Counted from the first letter of the stretch, positions 1-9,127 are shown. The stretch is DNA of 64,000 bases from Acidobacteriota bacterium (GCA_013289665.1 JABCZN010000016.1:1-64000), one strand, 5' to 3'. The notes: generated by a model not told the origin, from the sequence alone. Numbers and translations: made by a program.

Positions 1-442
1 TCCACGGTGTGTCGTCACACCCCCTCTTCCCTCCATTGAATTTGCATAGCGCCCGCGTCCGCCGCAAACCCGAGCGGCTTCCTTCAAGTCGCTGTATCGA
101 AAGCGCGCAACCCCGCCGTGCTCGTGTACGCACCTTGCCCACTCGCGCTTCCGATACAGCCCTAAGACTTATAAGGACTGATCCCACCAACTTCCGCGAA
201 GAACGATTGCACGCGGCAGTCGCGAACTTGGTACACTGGCGTTCCGCGCCGAGTTTTTTTATGTCTTCAACTTCGTGAAACTTCGGCTTGCCGTCAGATG
301 TCGTGCGCGGCAGCGGATTCGGCTCCATAAGCACGGCCGCGCGGGCTCATGTCGACGGACTCAGCTCTCGTTGAAGGTTGGTTGTCTGAATTCTCTTCGT
401 GAGGTATAAGCATTAACTTCACTACAAGGGGACTCTCGCAGG
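1..442. other. Intergenic leader region, no supported gene
   Basis: One 89-codon frame is open here (9-278, + strand), but it is arginine/proline-rich, has no ribosome site and resembles nothing I know, so I do not call it. A short GC stem followed by seven T residues near 236-260 may end transcription coming from the left. The right end holds the promoter described separately. Confidence 0.5.
382..410 (+). promoter_or_regulatory. Sigma-70-like promoter of the membrane glycosyltransferase gene
   Basis: TTGTCT at 382-387 and TATAAG at 405-410 are separated by 17 bases, close to the vegetative consensus, and lie about 35 bases before the start codon at 443. Assignment is by pattern only. Confidence 0.5.
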
Positions 443-2452
443 TTGTGGATGGTGGCCGGCGTGGCCGGGTTTATTCTGATCTTCGCCATTCACCTGGCGC
501 TGATCTCTCGCGCGAACACCATTACCTGGGATGAGCCCGACCATATCTATTCCGGATACATGTCGTGGCGCGGCGACTTTGGCTTGAATCCCGAGCATCC
601 GCCGCTGGTCAAGTTCGTTGCCACCGTGCCTTTGCTTCTTATGCAACTGAACGTTCCAGAGATGCAAGATCGTCCTTACCGGTTACAGGCCGTTCTCGGT
701 GGAAGAGATTTCATCTTTCACAACGACGCCGACAAGATCGTGTTTCGCGCGCAGATGGCGGCTTCAATCTTCACGTTGCTGTTGTTGGTGATCGTGTTTC
801 TCGCGACGCGAGAAATGTTCAACACCACCGCGGGCTTCCTTGCGCTCGGGCTTCTGCTGTTCGATCCGACCCTGCTCGCTCACGGAGCGCTGGTAACCAC
901 GGACGCGGCGCAATCCTGCTTTTTACTGGCATCGATCTATGCGTTCTACCGCTATGTGCAATTGCCATCCGCGGGCCGGTTGATGATTCCCGGGGTTGCC
1001 GCCGGACTGGCGTTGGCGTCCAAGCACAGCGCGGTCCTCGTCTTCCCCATGCTCTTGATTCTCGCGGGGGTCGAGATATTCCGGAAAGAGTCAGCGAACA
1101 GCGGATCGCAACTTTCTGTCGGTAAACGCGCAACTCGCTATGCTACGGCCCTGGTGATCATCGGCCTCATGTCAGTTGCAATTCTGTGGGCGGCCTATGG
1201 CTTCCGCTATCCGGCACGCGGGAACGGGTTGCAGTTGAATCCGCCGATGGAGGCGCAACTTGGCAAAGTTCCGAGTCCTACGCAAGCCAAAATACTTCAC
1301 GAATTCGCCCGTTTCCACTTGCTCCCCGAGTCTTACATCTACGGCTTTGCGCACGTATTGTTCAGTGCCAACAGCTTCAACAGCTATCTCTTCGGCAAAT
1401 CCTATCCGCATGCCGTCTGGTTTTACTTCCCGGTGGCCATGCTGGTGAAATCGAGTCTCACATTCCTGATCATGCTGGCGATTAGCGTTTGGGTGATCGT
1501 GAGCGGGCGCCTGCGGATGAGGCGCGAACTGCTGTTTCTGTTGATCCCGCCGCTCGTCTATCTGGCTGCGTCGATGAAGAGCGGAATGAACATTGGCATT
1601 CGCCACATCCTGCCCGTCTACATCTTTCTTGCGATCCTGATCGCGGGCGCGGCCTCCGTGCTGATTAAGGACAGTCGTCGCTGGCGGTATGCGGTCGTAC
1701 TTCTGCTGGTCTTCCAGGCAATCTCGGTGACGCGCGCATTCCCCAACTGCATTGGCTATGCGAACGAAGCCTTTGGTGGCCCAAAGAACGTTTGGAGGTA
1801 TGTGAGCGATTCGAGCGCGGACTGGGCGCAGCAATTGCATGCCGTGAAGCGATACACCGACGAGCGGCACATGCAAAACTGCTGGTTCGTTTACTTTGGA
1901 ACCGGCGTCATCGACTACAACTATTACAAGATCCCATGCAAGCTGCTTCCAACCATAGAATCAATTTGGCTGGGCACGCTCTCCGACGCTACTCCTGCGA
2001 TCGACGGTCCGGTGTTCATCAGCGCAGTCAATCTCACGGGATTCGAATTCGGCCCGCCTCCACTCAATCCATATGAGCAGTTCAAGGCCTTGAAGGCTGC
2101 CGAAGCAATCGATTCCAGTGTCTTTGTGTACGAAGGACGCTTCGAGATCCCACTTGCGGCTGCGTTGGCTCATGCACAAAAGGCAGGTGTGTTTCTCGCC
2201 GGCAAGCGATTGCCGGAGGCACTGCAGGAAGCACAACAAGCTGTGGCTCTCGCCCCAGACTCGGCCGGAGTGAACGCAGGGATGGGCAACGTGCTGGATG
2301 CGCTCGGCAGACGAGAAGAGGCTCGCCCCTATTACGCAACCGCGCTGCAACTTGCTCTTACCAAGCAGCCAGGGTTTCAGCACTCGCTGGTAGCACCACT
2401 CAAACAACGCCTTGCGGCAGAAGACGACAGTGCAGAAAAAGGGCATCCGTAA
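443..2452 (+). CDS. GT39/ArnT-like membrane glycosyltransferase with C-terminal TPR
   Basis: This 669-residue protein begins at TTG 443 (ATG 449 is an alternative), preceded by AAGGGG. It has about ten hydrophobic helices. The first loop after helix 1 carries TWDEPDH, the acidic motif placed where PMT/ArnT-type enzymes hold their catalytic Asp-Glu, followed by EHPPL. ASKHSAVLVFP later matches the family's re-entrant helix region. Such enzymes transfer a sugar from a polyprenyl-phosphate carrier to protein or lipid on the outer side of the inner membrane. The last ~90 residues (about 575-650) form one or two tetratricopeptide repeats (LAPDSAGVN, LGRREEARPYY), which suggests a protein partner. 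It stands alone behind its own promoter. The substrate cannot be read from sequence. Confidence 0.75.
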   Translation: MWMVAGVAGFILIFAIHLALISRANTITWDEPDHIYSGYMSWRGDFGLNPEHPPLVKFVATVPLLLMQLNVPEMQDRPYRLQAVLGGRDFIFHNDADKIVFRAQMAASIFTLLLLVIVFLATREMFNTTAGFLALGLLLFDPTLLAHGALVTTDAAQSCFLLASIYAFYRYVQLPSAGRLMIPGVAAGLALASKHSAVLVFPMLLILAGVEIFRKESANSGSQLSVGKRATRYATALVIIGLMSVAILWAAYGFRYPARGNGLQLNPPMEAQLGKVPSPTQAKILHEFARFHLLPESYIYGFAHVLFSANSFNSYLFGKSYPHAVWFYFPVAMLVKSSLTFLIMLAISVWVIVSGRLRMRRELLFLLIPPLVYLAASMKSGMNIGIRHILPVYIFLAILIAGAASVLIKDSRRWRYAVVLLLVFQAISVTRAFPNCIGYANEAFGGPKNVWRYVSDSSADWAQQLHAVKRYTDERHMQNCWFVYFGTGVIDYNYYKIPCKLLPTIESIWLGTLSDATPAIDGPVFISAVNLTGFEFGPPPLNPYEQFKALKAAEAIDSSVFVYEGRFEIPLAAALAHAQKAGVFLAGKRLPEALQEAQQAVALAPDSAGVNAGMGNVLDALGRREEARPYYATALQLALTKQPGFQHSLVAPLKQRLAAEDDSAEKGHP

Positions 2453-2748
2453 GCACGTAAAGCTAACGGTGTGCGCAATCTGTTCTACGAATCGAAGCGC
2501 GAAGTCTCGTCTGGAGACCTGGTATTTTCCTTTGTAGATACTTGGATCGCCGCCATTGGATTGGCGAAGTCGTATTGCTGGGAGTGCCCGAAGCCAACTG
2601 AGTTTGGTTCCGTGGGTCTGCATCGGGAAAACATCGGATGGAGGGTACCCCCCCGGCAGGGCCAACATTGCCCGGCGACTAAGGCCCTCGATATAGTAGG
2701 TGACTGCTGGCACGCCGAGATCGGTCCTCCCTGCCTGGCAATCAACCC

Positions 2749-4596
2749 GTGGAGATCCTTGTCACTGTGACGAAGACGAGCGCAGCCAAATCGAAAGAAT
2801 CAAAGAGCGGCAAATTGCGGATCGGCGATGATTGGAATGCTATCCGTATCATTGCGCTCTCGCAAAGCAATCCGCTAAAGGCCATGGCGGAGTTAGTCGA
2901 AAACAGCATCGATGCGCATGCCAAGACAATTACCATCACGCGCGGGCGCGAGCATGGCGAGCACTATCTAACGGTCAAGGATGACGGCGACGGCGTCCCG
3001 CGCGATCCGAACGGGCTGCCTGACTTCAAGTACGTCGCAACTCATATCTGCGACTCGATCAAGCGACGCTTGAAGGCAGACGGCGCTGGAGTCGGCTTAC
3101 AAGGGGAATTTGGCATCGGTCTTTTGAGCTTCTGGACCGTGGGCGACACGCTCACGATGACTTCTGCCAGTGCCGATCAGCGGGTCTATCAGATGGTTAT
3201 GAGCAAAGGGGATCCGCGCTACATTGTGAAGCTTCGACGCGTGCTCTTTGCAGAGCGGGGCACGGAACTTAAGATCCGGCCCTTGCTCGAGGGCGTCCGG
3301 GGATTGAGCGGCGAGAAGATTCAGTGGTATTTGGCCTCGGAGCTGCGCGACCGTATTCGCAATACGCAGGTTCGTGTAACAGTGATCGATAAACTTGCAC
3401 GCAAGCAGTACGAGGTCGAACCGCGACAGTTCGAAGGGCGCTTGCTGCACCAACTGCCGACGGTTCACTCGCCATACGGTGAGGCGTATGGCGAACTGTA
3501 TCTCACGGAACCGGCCGAGGACTGTCGGGTCGCCCTTACCCGAGCTGGCACGCGGGTGATTGCGGATATCGGAACGCTGCCGGGCTTGGAGCGCCCGCCG
3601 TGGGATTCTCGTTACCTGCAGGGCTTGATCGACGTGCCGTACCTTAACCTCACACCCGGCACGCGTTCCGGAATCGTCCACGATGAACGCTATGGGGCCC
3701 TTGTGGAAGCCTTAATACCACTGGAAGCACACCTCAATGACCTCATCAGCGCGCAGCGCCGAGCCGAGGAAGAACAGGCAAACCGAGAGTCCTTGCGCGC
3801 CATCCAACGTGCGTTTCGCGAGGCCATGCTGGTCTTGCCACGCGAAGAATACGACTGGTTTGACATCCAGTCACGCTCACAGCAAGCGGCCGGCGCTGAC
3901 GAGCCACCGGAGCGAGACGTGGAGACCTCAGTTGCGGAGGGAGAGATGGGCGCGCCGGAACCGAGCGGAGGCGAATCTACCCAGCGGCAGTTCTTCGACT
4001 ATGCTGGTCCTTTGCACACCGTTGTGATTTCATCGGCGGCAAGCACACTGAAAGTGAACCAAGGGCGGCGCTTTCGCGCGTTGCCTCGGGATCGCTCGCG
4101 CCGGCGAGTTGAACAGGACTTGGCATTTGCGTGGGAGATCGTTGAAGGGGGTGGCACGCTGTCATCCACATCTGATCAAGAAGTAAGCTTCACAGCTCCC
4201 TCGTCGCCCGTTCTTGTACGTTTGTCCGTCGCCGTCCGACAGCGTGACATTTGCTGCAGTGCCGAGGCGCTGATTACCGTCACCGACAGCCTTGACGTGG
4301 CCGTCGGCCCCGCAGTTGTCAATGCGCGCGGCTTACCGGGCTACACCTTTGAGCGCGCCGCTGGGGAACTGTGGCGCTCGCGATTCGATGCTGGTCGCAA
4401 CCTGATCGTCGTGAATAACGGGCATCGTGATTTTGTCTTCGCCACTCGCAGTCGCGCGCTCCAGCTGCGTTATCTCGTGCGTCTCTATGTCAAAGAGTTG
4501 GTGCTGAAGAACTTTGCTGGTCTCGCAGCCGAACAAGTGGCGGACCGCATGATCGAGCTTTCCCTGTATGTCGAAGAGAAATTGAAGTCCACGTGA
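2749..4596 (+). CDS. GHKL (Hsp90/MutL-like) ATPase with Ig-like region
   Basis: This 615-residue protein has a clear Bergerat ATP fold at residues ~25-140: N-box ELVENSIDAHA, G1 box DDGDGVP and G2 box GEFGIGLLSF. A transducer-like segment follows to about residue 330, then a charged linker. Residues ~425-515 read like a bacterial Ig-type beta domain (WEIVEGGGTLSS, then FTAP, then AEALITV). A conserved-looking C-terminus (NLIVVNNGHRDFVF) ends the protein. The family includes MutL, Hsp90, MORC-type and several defence ATPases; which one applies is unclear. The GTG start at 2749 has no good ribosome site, and GTG 2767, with GGAG 12 bases upstream, is an alternative. Its stop overlaps a GTG that opens a broken downstream gene. 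Confidence 0.6.
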   Translation: MEILVTVTKTSAAKSKESKSGKLRIGDDWNAIRIIALSQSNPLKAMAELVENSIDAHAKTITITRGREHGEHYLTVKDDGDGVPRDPNGLPDFKYVATHICDSIKRRLKADGAGVGLQGEFGIGLLSFWTVGDTLTMTSASADQRVYQMVMSKGDPRYIVKLRRVLFAERGTELKIRPLLEGVRGLSGEKIQWYLASELRDRIRNTQVRVTVIDKLARKQYEVEPRQFEGRLLHQLPTVHSPYGEAYGELYLTEPAEDCRVALTRAGTRVIADIGTLPGLERPPWDSRYLQGLIDVPYLNLTPGTRSGIVHDERYGALVEALIPLEAHLNDLISAQRRAEEEQANRESLRAIQRAFREAMLVLPREEYDWFDIQSRSQQAAGADEPPERDVETSVAEGEMGAPEPSGGESTQRQFFDYAGPLHTVVISSAASTLKVNQGRRFRALPRDRSRRRVEQDLAFAWEIVEGGGTLSSTSDQEVSFTAPSSPVLVRLSVAVRQRDICCSAEALITVTDSLDVAVGPAVVNARGLPGYTFERAAGELWRSRFDAGRNLIVVNNGHRDFVFATRSRALQLRYLVRLYVKELVLKNFAGLAAEQVADRMIELSLYVEEKLKST

Positions 4597-4752
4597 AGAC
4601 TGTACCCGGGAGCCGCGGGCTCAAGATTGGCCTTCAGGTAGCGAATCTATCTGACAGAGTTCTCTGAAGACTTCGCGGAAGTCCTCGGCGGTTTGATTGG
4701 AGAAGAAGTTCGCTTACTCATCGCAGGCACCGACGCTGGCGTACTTCAGTCA
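4593..4752 (+). pseudogene. Frameshifted remnant of a gene coupled to the GHKL ATPase
   Basis: A GTG at 4593 overlaps the ATPase stop (GTGA), a classic coupling arrangement. The frame runs about 24 codons and stops near 4666. The next frame then gives a protein-like stretch (EFSEDFAEVLGGLIGEE, then VRLLIAGTDAG) that stops at 4752. The pair reads best as one small protein broken by a frameshift, but I do not recognise the family, and chance cannot be excluded. Confidence 0.3.
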
Positions 4753-4972
4753 TGATTTCGGTCCTTGGGGTTGCCGGCAACAGAGACGTCTGGCTTGGCT
4801 AACATGGCTTGCGGCGTCAATCGCGGAGACGTGAGAGACCAAAGGCCGACTAGACAGAAGCCGAATGGTCTGCCGTTGAGCTACCGAGGATCATCCTCGT
4901 TTTGTGCCAGGTACGCTAAGTTTTCTAGTGAGGTTCTACGGAACACGGACGAAAAATACGAGAAAAACTCGC
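4753..4972. other. Intergenic tail between ATPase remnant and vapC
   Basis: No gene is supported. On the minus strand near 4850-4900 there is a D-arm-like string (GGTAGCTCAACGG), but no acceptor or T-arm pairs with it. Confidence 0.5.
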
Positions 4973-5362
4973 TCAAAACACATAAAGCGGCAGGCGGGTG
5001 ATGCCGGCCAATCTCGAAAAGTCCTTGTCCAGAGTAAAGAGTGTAACGCCATGCTCTAGCGCAATCGCTGCGATCAGGGCATCGACGGTCGTAACCGCAA
5101 CACCTTTCGCTCGCGCTGCCCGAAAAATGGCCGCCGCTTCTCGATACGTTGAGAAACCCTTAGGTTCGAGCATGTCCCATTGCGACAGATAGTGCTCGAG
5201 ACGACTAACGTCACGCTTGAGCCCCTGCAAAACTTCCGTTATCACAACTCCAGCGAGGGCCAGGGGCTCAGCATCGGTGATCATGCGGCGCAACTCGGTT
5301 CCGGCAGCGGAAGGAGACGAGCCGAGAAAATCGATCCAAACAGAACTATCGACCAAGATCAA
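4973..5362 (-). CDS. vapC: VapC-type PIN-domain ribonuclease toxin
   Basis: Type II toxin whose family cleaves RNA (often tRNA or rRNA) using Mg2+ held by acidic residues. The PIN set is visible: Asp in LILVDSSVWIDF at the N-terminus, Glu in VITEVLQG, Asp in TTVDALIAAIA and Asp in LFTLDKDF. I start it at TTG 5362 because TTGA overlaps the antitoxin stop, giving 129 residues, the usual VapC size. A longer frame to 5401 would overlap the antitoxin by 43 bases. It is the second gene of the antitoxin-toxin pair, so translation is probably coupled and expression repressed by the VapBC complex. Confidence 0.85.
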   Translation of the reverse strand: MILVDSSVWIDFLGSSPSAAGTELRRMITDAEPLALAGVVITEVLQGLKRDVSRLEHYLSQWDMLEPKGFSTYREAAAIFRAARAKGVAVTTVDALIAAIALEHGVTLFTLDKDFSRLAGITRLPLYVF

Positions 5363-5556
5363 ACGCGATTTCTCCGCAGGGCTTTGGGATCCCCTTTCCA
5401 ATTACCACTGCCGTAATATCGCAGAATGCCCTTTCGGCTCTCGGAACGAACGAGTAATTCCAAGGCTTTATCGACGATCTGCCGTTTCGTTTTGAGACGC
5501 GTGAGCTTTCGTGCCTGGCGCACCAAATTCTCGTCAATGTCGATGTTGGTTCTCAT
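5359..5556 (-). CDS. vapB: VapB-type antitoxin (VapB/DUF2191-like)
   Basis: This 65-residue protein starts at ATG 5556 (MRTNIDIDENLVRQARKL). The N-terminus has the short beta strand and helix pattern of ribbon-helix-helix DNA-binding antitoxins (IDIDENL, then KTKRQIVDKALELLV). The C-terminus, RYYGSGNWKGDPKALRRNR, is the tail typically used to block VapC. It is directly upstream of and overlapping vapC. An in-frame extension to 5610 exists but lacks family resemblance. Confidence 0.85.
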   Translation of the reverse strand: MRTNIDIDENLVRQARKLTRLKTKRQIVDKALELLVRSESRKGILRYYGSGNWKGDPKALRRNRV

Positions 5557-5849
5557 GGAATGATGATACACCATTCTCGGGTATTTTTGTGTATCACTTG
5601 GCGACACCAATATTGGCTGACGTCAAGTATAGTCGTCCAATTCGGAATACAAGCCCGTCCAGTTCGGAATCTGATTCACAAAGGGCCCGACCTACGCGTG
5701 CTTGCCCATTCTTCCTACGATGCGAACCGAAGCATGAACGCCGGTGGACGGGTGCACTTTCCCATATCGCGCAGACCCTCCGGCGCCGTTGATCGTTGAG
5801 ATTCCTTTCGCCGAGAGGAAACCGCGAGAACCGAAATGCTCACCCGTAA
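5557..5849. other. Intergenic region, no supported gene
   Basis: No convincing coding frame. A near-direct repeat (GTCCAATTCGGAAT / GTCCAGTTCGGAAT, near 5635-5672) is the only structure I see. The region likely includes the vapBC promoter on its left side. Confidence 0.4.
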
Positions 5850-5957
5850 TCATTCTCCTACGGACGACTGCAGAAGCGCGGACTTGCGTCGGTATTCTCT
5901 GGGAGCTACGCCTATTTTTCGCCTAAAAACGCGACTGAAATAACTTTCCGACGAACA
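5850..5957 (-). pseudogene. C-terminal remnant of an AraC-family regulator
   Basis: The minus strand encodes about 36 residues ending at a TGA: ESYFSRVFRRKIGVAPREYR followed by RKSALLQSSVGE. YFSRVF..K.G..P.EYR is the hallmark of the second helix-turn-helix of AraC/XylS regulators, where it ends the protein. Nothing of the first HTH or sensor domain precedes it: the sequence upstream is the 3' end of the beta-barrel gene in another frame. This is therefore the stump of a deleted gene. Identification of the motif is firm; whether it is expressed is unknown but unlikely. Confidence 0.6.
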
Positions 5958-5973
5958 GGAACGCGGGGGCGAA

Positions 5974-6693
5974 TCAGAAGTGGAAGACGACGCTGAGGGT
6001 GGCCTGGAAATTGTTCTGGGTCTGATTAAAGAAAGTGGTGTAAAGCCAGTCGGTTTCGCCGCGAATGGAAAACCGGGAATGCAGGCGATAGTCGAGGCCA
6101 ATGCCCGCCTGCGCGGAAAGGCAGTTGCGGCTGTTGCCCGCCGTTTGCGGCTGCAAATGCGAGCCTCCCACCAGCGCGTGCGCCCAGGGCTCGAATCGGT
6201 TACGGCGGCCGCCGACGCGGATTCCGCCTCCGCCTCCAAGATATTTTACGTGCTCATTGGCGAGGATTGTGGGAGCAAAACCGGTAACGATGTCGCCTTC
6301 AAGGGCGAGCCAGCCGTTTGTGAAGTAGCTGACGGTGGTGTTGGTGCCGACAAGACTGGCGTTAATGATGTCCGATTGGAAGCGTACAAAGCTGACACCC
6401 AAGCCTAGTTGCCAGCGGTAATCATCGCGGTCGCCGAAAACGAAATTGGGTCTGGGAGCCGGGGCCGCGGGAAGCGGAGCGGCTGCGGGAGCGCCGGGTG
6501 TGGCCAGGCCCAGGCTGTTTGACTCGCTTTTGCCGGTCTCGAACAGGTTGACCTGGGCGGCAGAGGTATCACCCGAAGGAGCAGTGGAGTTCTCCGCGCT
6601 GCGCGCCGGGGCCGGGGCGTTGTCGTCCTGTTGCGCGAAGACCGCGCAAGCAGCCACGAACATGATGGCCATTCCCAAAATTGGCTTCTTCAT
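5974..6693 (-). CDS. Outer-membrane beta-barrel protein (OmpA/OmpW-like size)
   Basis: This 239-residue exported protein starts at ATG 6693 with AGGAC 8 bases upstream. The first ~23 residues (MKKPILGMAIMFVAACAVFA) are a signal peptide. A proline/alanine-rich linker (residues ~25-80) follows, then alternating amphipathic strands (YRWQLGLGVSFVRFQ, LALEGDIVTGFAP, RFSIRGETDWLYTTFF) and a terminal aromatic residue (ATLSVVFHF), the usual C-terminal signature for outer-membrane insertion. The strands suggest an eight-stranded barrel. Longer upstream in-frame residues have no signal sequence and were rejected. No function is deducible. Confidence 0.75.
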   Translation of the reverse strand: MKKPILGMAIMFVAACAVFAQQDDNAPAPARSAENSTAPSGDTSAAQVNLFETGKSESNSLGLATPGAPAAAPLPAAPAPRPNFVFGDRDDYRWQLGLGVSFVRFQSDIINASLVGTNTTVSYFTNGWLALEGDIVTGFAPTILANEHVKYLGGGGGIRVGGRRNRFEPWAHALVGGSHLQPQTAGNSRNCLSAQAGIGLDYRLHSRFSIRGETDWLYTTFFNQTQNNFQATLSVVFHF

Positions 6694-6948
6694 ACTGATT
6701 GTCCTCCGCCTCTCCAAACAGCGTCCCCACGGCGCCGCGGCGATAGTCTCCTTGAGCAAAAAATCACAACCCGCCCGCGCAAAATTGTCGCAAAGAAAGG
6801 GCCAGGCGGATCGCGGCGCGGACTGGACAAAAATACTATAGCGCAGAAAGTGGCTCATGGGAGAGAGAGATCGAAGAGAAGGCGGGTTAGTCATCAGACC
6901 CCGCAGATAAAGCGCGGAGGTCAGACGAGAGGGAGAAAGGGAAGAAAG

Positions 6949-7509
6949 TTACTGCGTAAGGGCGTAGTTGTGCATACCGGCGCTCAAGGAGAAGCCCGCG
7001 CCGGCGACTTGGGGAACCCACCACAAACGGCGGAGCGTGGGATGGCTGCTGGTCATCATGCGGCGGCTAGCGTAATCCATTACGGCCGGGCTGACTTGCG
7101 TGGCGGCGTAGATGGCGTTGGAGTGAGAGAAGGGACGGAGAAGAGGATTGCCTTCCGTGCCGTAATTGCCGGAGACGGCGCGGCGCGTGGAGTAGGCGTC
7201 GAAAGCGGCGGCGCTGTGGCTGACAACCATGAAGGTGTACCAGAGTTTCTGCTGGCGCGGCGTGGGCCGGGGGCGTTCCAGGATCGGCTTGATCGCGGCA
7301 CTCGAGAAAGGCTGGATGGCAGTGGAGCTTGATTCAACTGTGGCTTCGGATTTTGCGCTGGGGGCATCAGGCAGGGCCGTGCGGGCGGCCGAGTTTTTCA
7401 CGGAGTCGGAGGTGCTGGAATTGGCCACAGCGGGTGAATCGGTTGCGGGCGACTTGGGTTGCCCGGCAGTTGGCAGCCACAAAAGAAGCAGCGCGGCGGA
7501 GAGTAGCAA
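6949..7509 (-). CDS. Hypothetical membrane-associated protein
   Basis: This 186-residue protein starts at TTG 7509 with GAGGTGA upstream. A hydrophobic N-terminus (LLSAALLLLWLPTAG) looks like a signal peptide. A Ser/Ala-rich linker reaches residue ~70. The conserved-looking part follows, with weakly hydrophobic helices (TFMVVSHSAAAFDAYSTRR, GNPLLRPFSHS, VPQVAGAGFSLSAG). I do not recognise the family. Same orientation as the beta-barrel gene, 255 bases upstream of it, so co-expression is possible. Confidence 0.6.
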   Translation of the reverse strand: MLLSAALLLLWLPTAGQPKSPATDSPAVANSSTSDSVKNSAARTALPDAPSAKSEATVESSSTAIQPFSSAAIKPILERPRPTPRQQKLWYTFMVVSHSAAAFDAYSTRRAVSGNYGTEGNPLLRPFSHSNAIYAATQVSPAVMDYASRRMMTSSHPTLRRLWWVPQVAGAGFSLSAGMHNYALTQ

Positions 7510-8231
7510 GGATCACCTCAGTGTCGCAGGCCCGGGGTTGGGTTCCGGCAAGCTGCAACACTGGAAGCTTAACTGTACCTAAGTACAGGTGTCACTGGCC
7601 CATTGGTCACGTTTTGGATGGTACTTTGTGGCGATGCTAGAACGTCGGTCGAGGAGTTGCCTCCCCTTCCCCTCTGTTTTGTGAACGCGTTTGATTTTGA
7701 AGGAGGAGAAGTTGATCGTTTTGTATCAGCTTTAAAGGCGTAGAAAAGGAAGGAGTTAGGGGGAGGCGGATTTGGGGAGGAGAGCGTTGCTTTCGAGTTC
7801 TTGGGAACTGGTGGCGGCCTGGAGGGGGTTAGCGGGGCTGAGCGGCGACACGGATCCTCAGCAACAGGATGGAACCGGGAGTTGGGGAGGTAACTATCCC
7901 TACGGTAACGGATGAGGCCGGGAATAGGGGCGCCAGGGGACAAGGCCGGGCGAGCCCGGCTCGTAGAGTGGGCCAACTCATTATGAAGGCGCAGCTCTAC
8001 GCCGCGCTCTGTTGCCTTCTGCAAGAACTGAACCCGAGAGCCCACACGCAACACGGGAATCACAGGAAAAACGAAGAGCAAGCCAGTACAAAGTGCGAGG
8101 ATGGCACGATTTATCGTGCCCCTACAGTGACCCGAGTCGGCACGTTCGGTGAAGCAGCGGGCACGCAATTTGGCGGGGAAGAACTGCTATAATCGCGCGC
8201 AATTGGCGGGGGTTGGGAGGAGCGGGGGAAT
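7510..8231. other. 722-base gene-free region with repeats
   Basis: No frame here is convincing. There is a pyrimidine-rich run (CCTCCCCTTCCCCTCTG near 7660) followed by purine-rich sequence, a layout I associate with Acidobacteria intergenic repeats. Hairpin repeats lie at 7944-7962 (GGCCGGGCGAGCCCGGCTC) and 8103-8120 (GGCACGATTTATCGTGCC). A TATAAT box at 8188-8193 probably serves the kinase gene to the right. Confidence 0.5.
8188..8193 (+). promoter_or_regulatory. Probable -10 box of the deoxynucleoside kinase gene
   Basis: Perfect TATAAT 39 bases before the start codon at 8232. No good -35 hexamer is visible at 16-18 bases. Confidence 0.4.
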
Positions 8232-8921
8232 ATGAGCGGATCGGAATCGTCTTCGGCGAAACGAGCCCGGATACCCCAGCGGGGGCCAGAGGCTCCGCGG
8301 TTTATTGTGATTGAAGGGCCGCTGCGGGTGGGCAAGACGACGCTCGCGCGGATCCTGGCGGAGCGGTTGCACGCGCGGCGGATTTACGATTGCGAGGACA
8401 ATCCGTTTCTGGCGGAGTTTTATCTGGAGAAGCCGGGGGCGGCGCTGCGGGCGCAGATGTATTTCCTGATGGAGCGGCAGAAACGGATTCGCGAAGGGCT
8501 GGCGGTGGATGCGCCGGGTCCGGTGATCAGCGATTTCCTGATGGAGAAGGACCGGATCTTCGCGAACCTGAATTTGGACGATAAAGAGCTGAAGCTCTAC
8601 GAGCGGTATTACGAGGCGCTGACCACGGAGATTCCCGAGCCGGACCTGGTGATTTATCTGCAGGCGAAGCCGGAAGTGCTGCGGGCGCGGATTGCGAAGA
8701 AAAAGGCCGCGGAAGAAAAGCAGATTGGGCCGGAGTATGTGGAAGAGGTGGCGCGGGCGTACGAACATTTCTTTTTCCGATATGAGGCAGCGGATCTGCT
8801 GGTGGTGGATACGTCGGAGATTGATTTTGTCGAACGGAGCCAGGATTTGCAGCAGTTGTTGAAGAGATTGCAGGAGCCGGTGAAAGGGACGCAGTATTAT
8901 TTGCCGCTCGGGAGCGAGTAG
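8232..8921 (+). CDS. Deoxynucleoside kinase (dGK/dAK-like family)
   Basis: Phosphorylates deoxynucleosides for dNTP salvage in the cytosol. The 229-residue protein begins at ATG 8232 after a purine-rich ribosome site (GGGAGGAGCGGGGG). It has a P-loop GPLRVGKTT at ~residue 29, an ERQKRIREG segment, DFLMEKDRIF in the position of the family's D/E-R-S substrate loop, and DLVIYLQAKPEVLRARI as the ATP-side motif. The length suits bacterial dGK/dAK enzymes. The C-terminal LPLGSE tail is not diagnostic. Monocistronic, with its own -10 box. Which base it prefers cannot be told. Confidence 0.8.
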   Translation: MSGSESSSAKRARIPQRGPEAPRFIVIEGPLRVGKTTLARILAERLHARRIYDCEDNPFLAEFYLEKPGAALRAQMYFLMERQKRIREGLAVDAPGPVISDFLMEKDRIFANLNLDDKELKLYERYYEALTTEIPEPDLVIYLQAKPEVLRARIAKKKAAEEKQIGPEYVEEVARAYEHFFFRYEAADLLVVDTSEIDFVERSQDLQQLLKRLQEPVKGTQYYLPLGSE

Positions 8922-9127
8922 GAGTTCGTGGCTCCTGTTCGGTGAGCCGGAAGAGCTGCGCGGACCCACCCTTGCTGAACGGCGCGAAGGGTAGGCCAGC
9001 TGGAGCCACGGAAAGAACGGGAAAAATCAGAACCCGCACCCTCTAGACCGCAGGTTGCGGAACCCGACAGCCCCGGCGCGCCTGAGTTTCCAAACGTTTA
9101 ATCGAGTTGATTTGAGAGGGGGATGCT

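Noticed and set aside
9..278. 89-codon plus-strand frame at the window start
   Set aside because: Arg/Pro/Ser-rich, no ribosome site, no motif; typical chance frame in GC-rich DNA.
2471..2770. 99-codon frame between the glycosyltransferase and the ATPase
   Set aside because: Overlaps the ATPase start, has no ribosome site and contains no recognisable domain; the minus strand is equally open.
4840..4905. tRNA-like D-arm string on the minus strand
   Set aside because: GGTAGCTCAACGG looks like a tRNA D arm, but no anticodon stem, T arm or acceptor stem pairs in the right places.
7569..8168. 199-codon minus-strand frame
   Set aside because: It runs through several hairpin repeats and low-complexity Pro/Ser text; no start signal.
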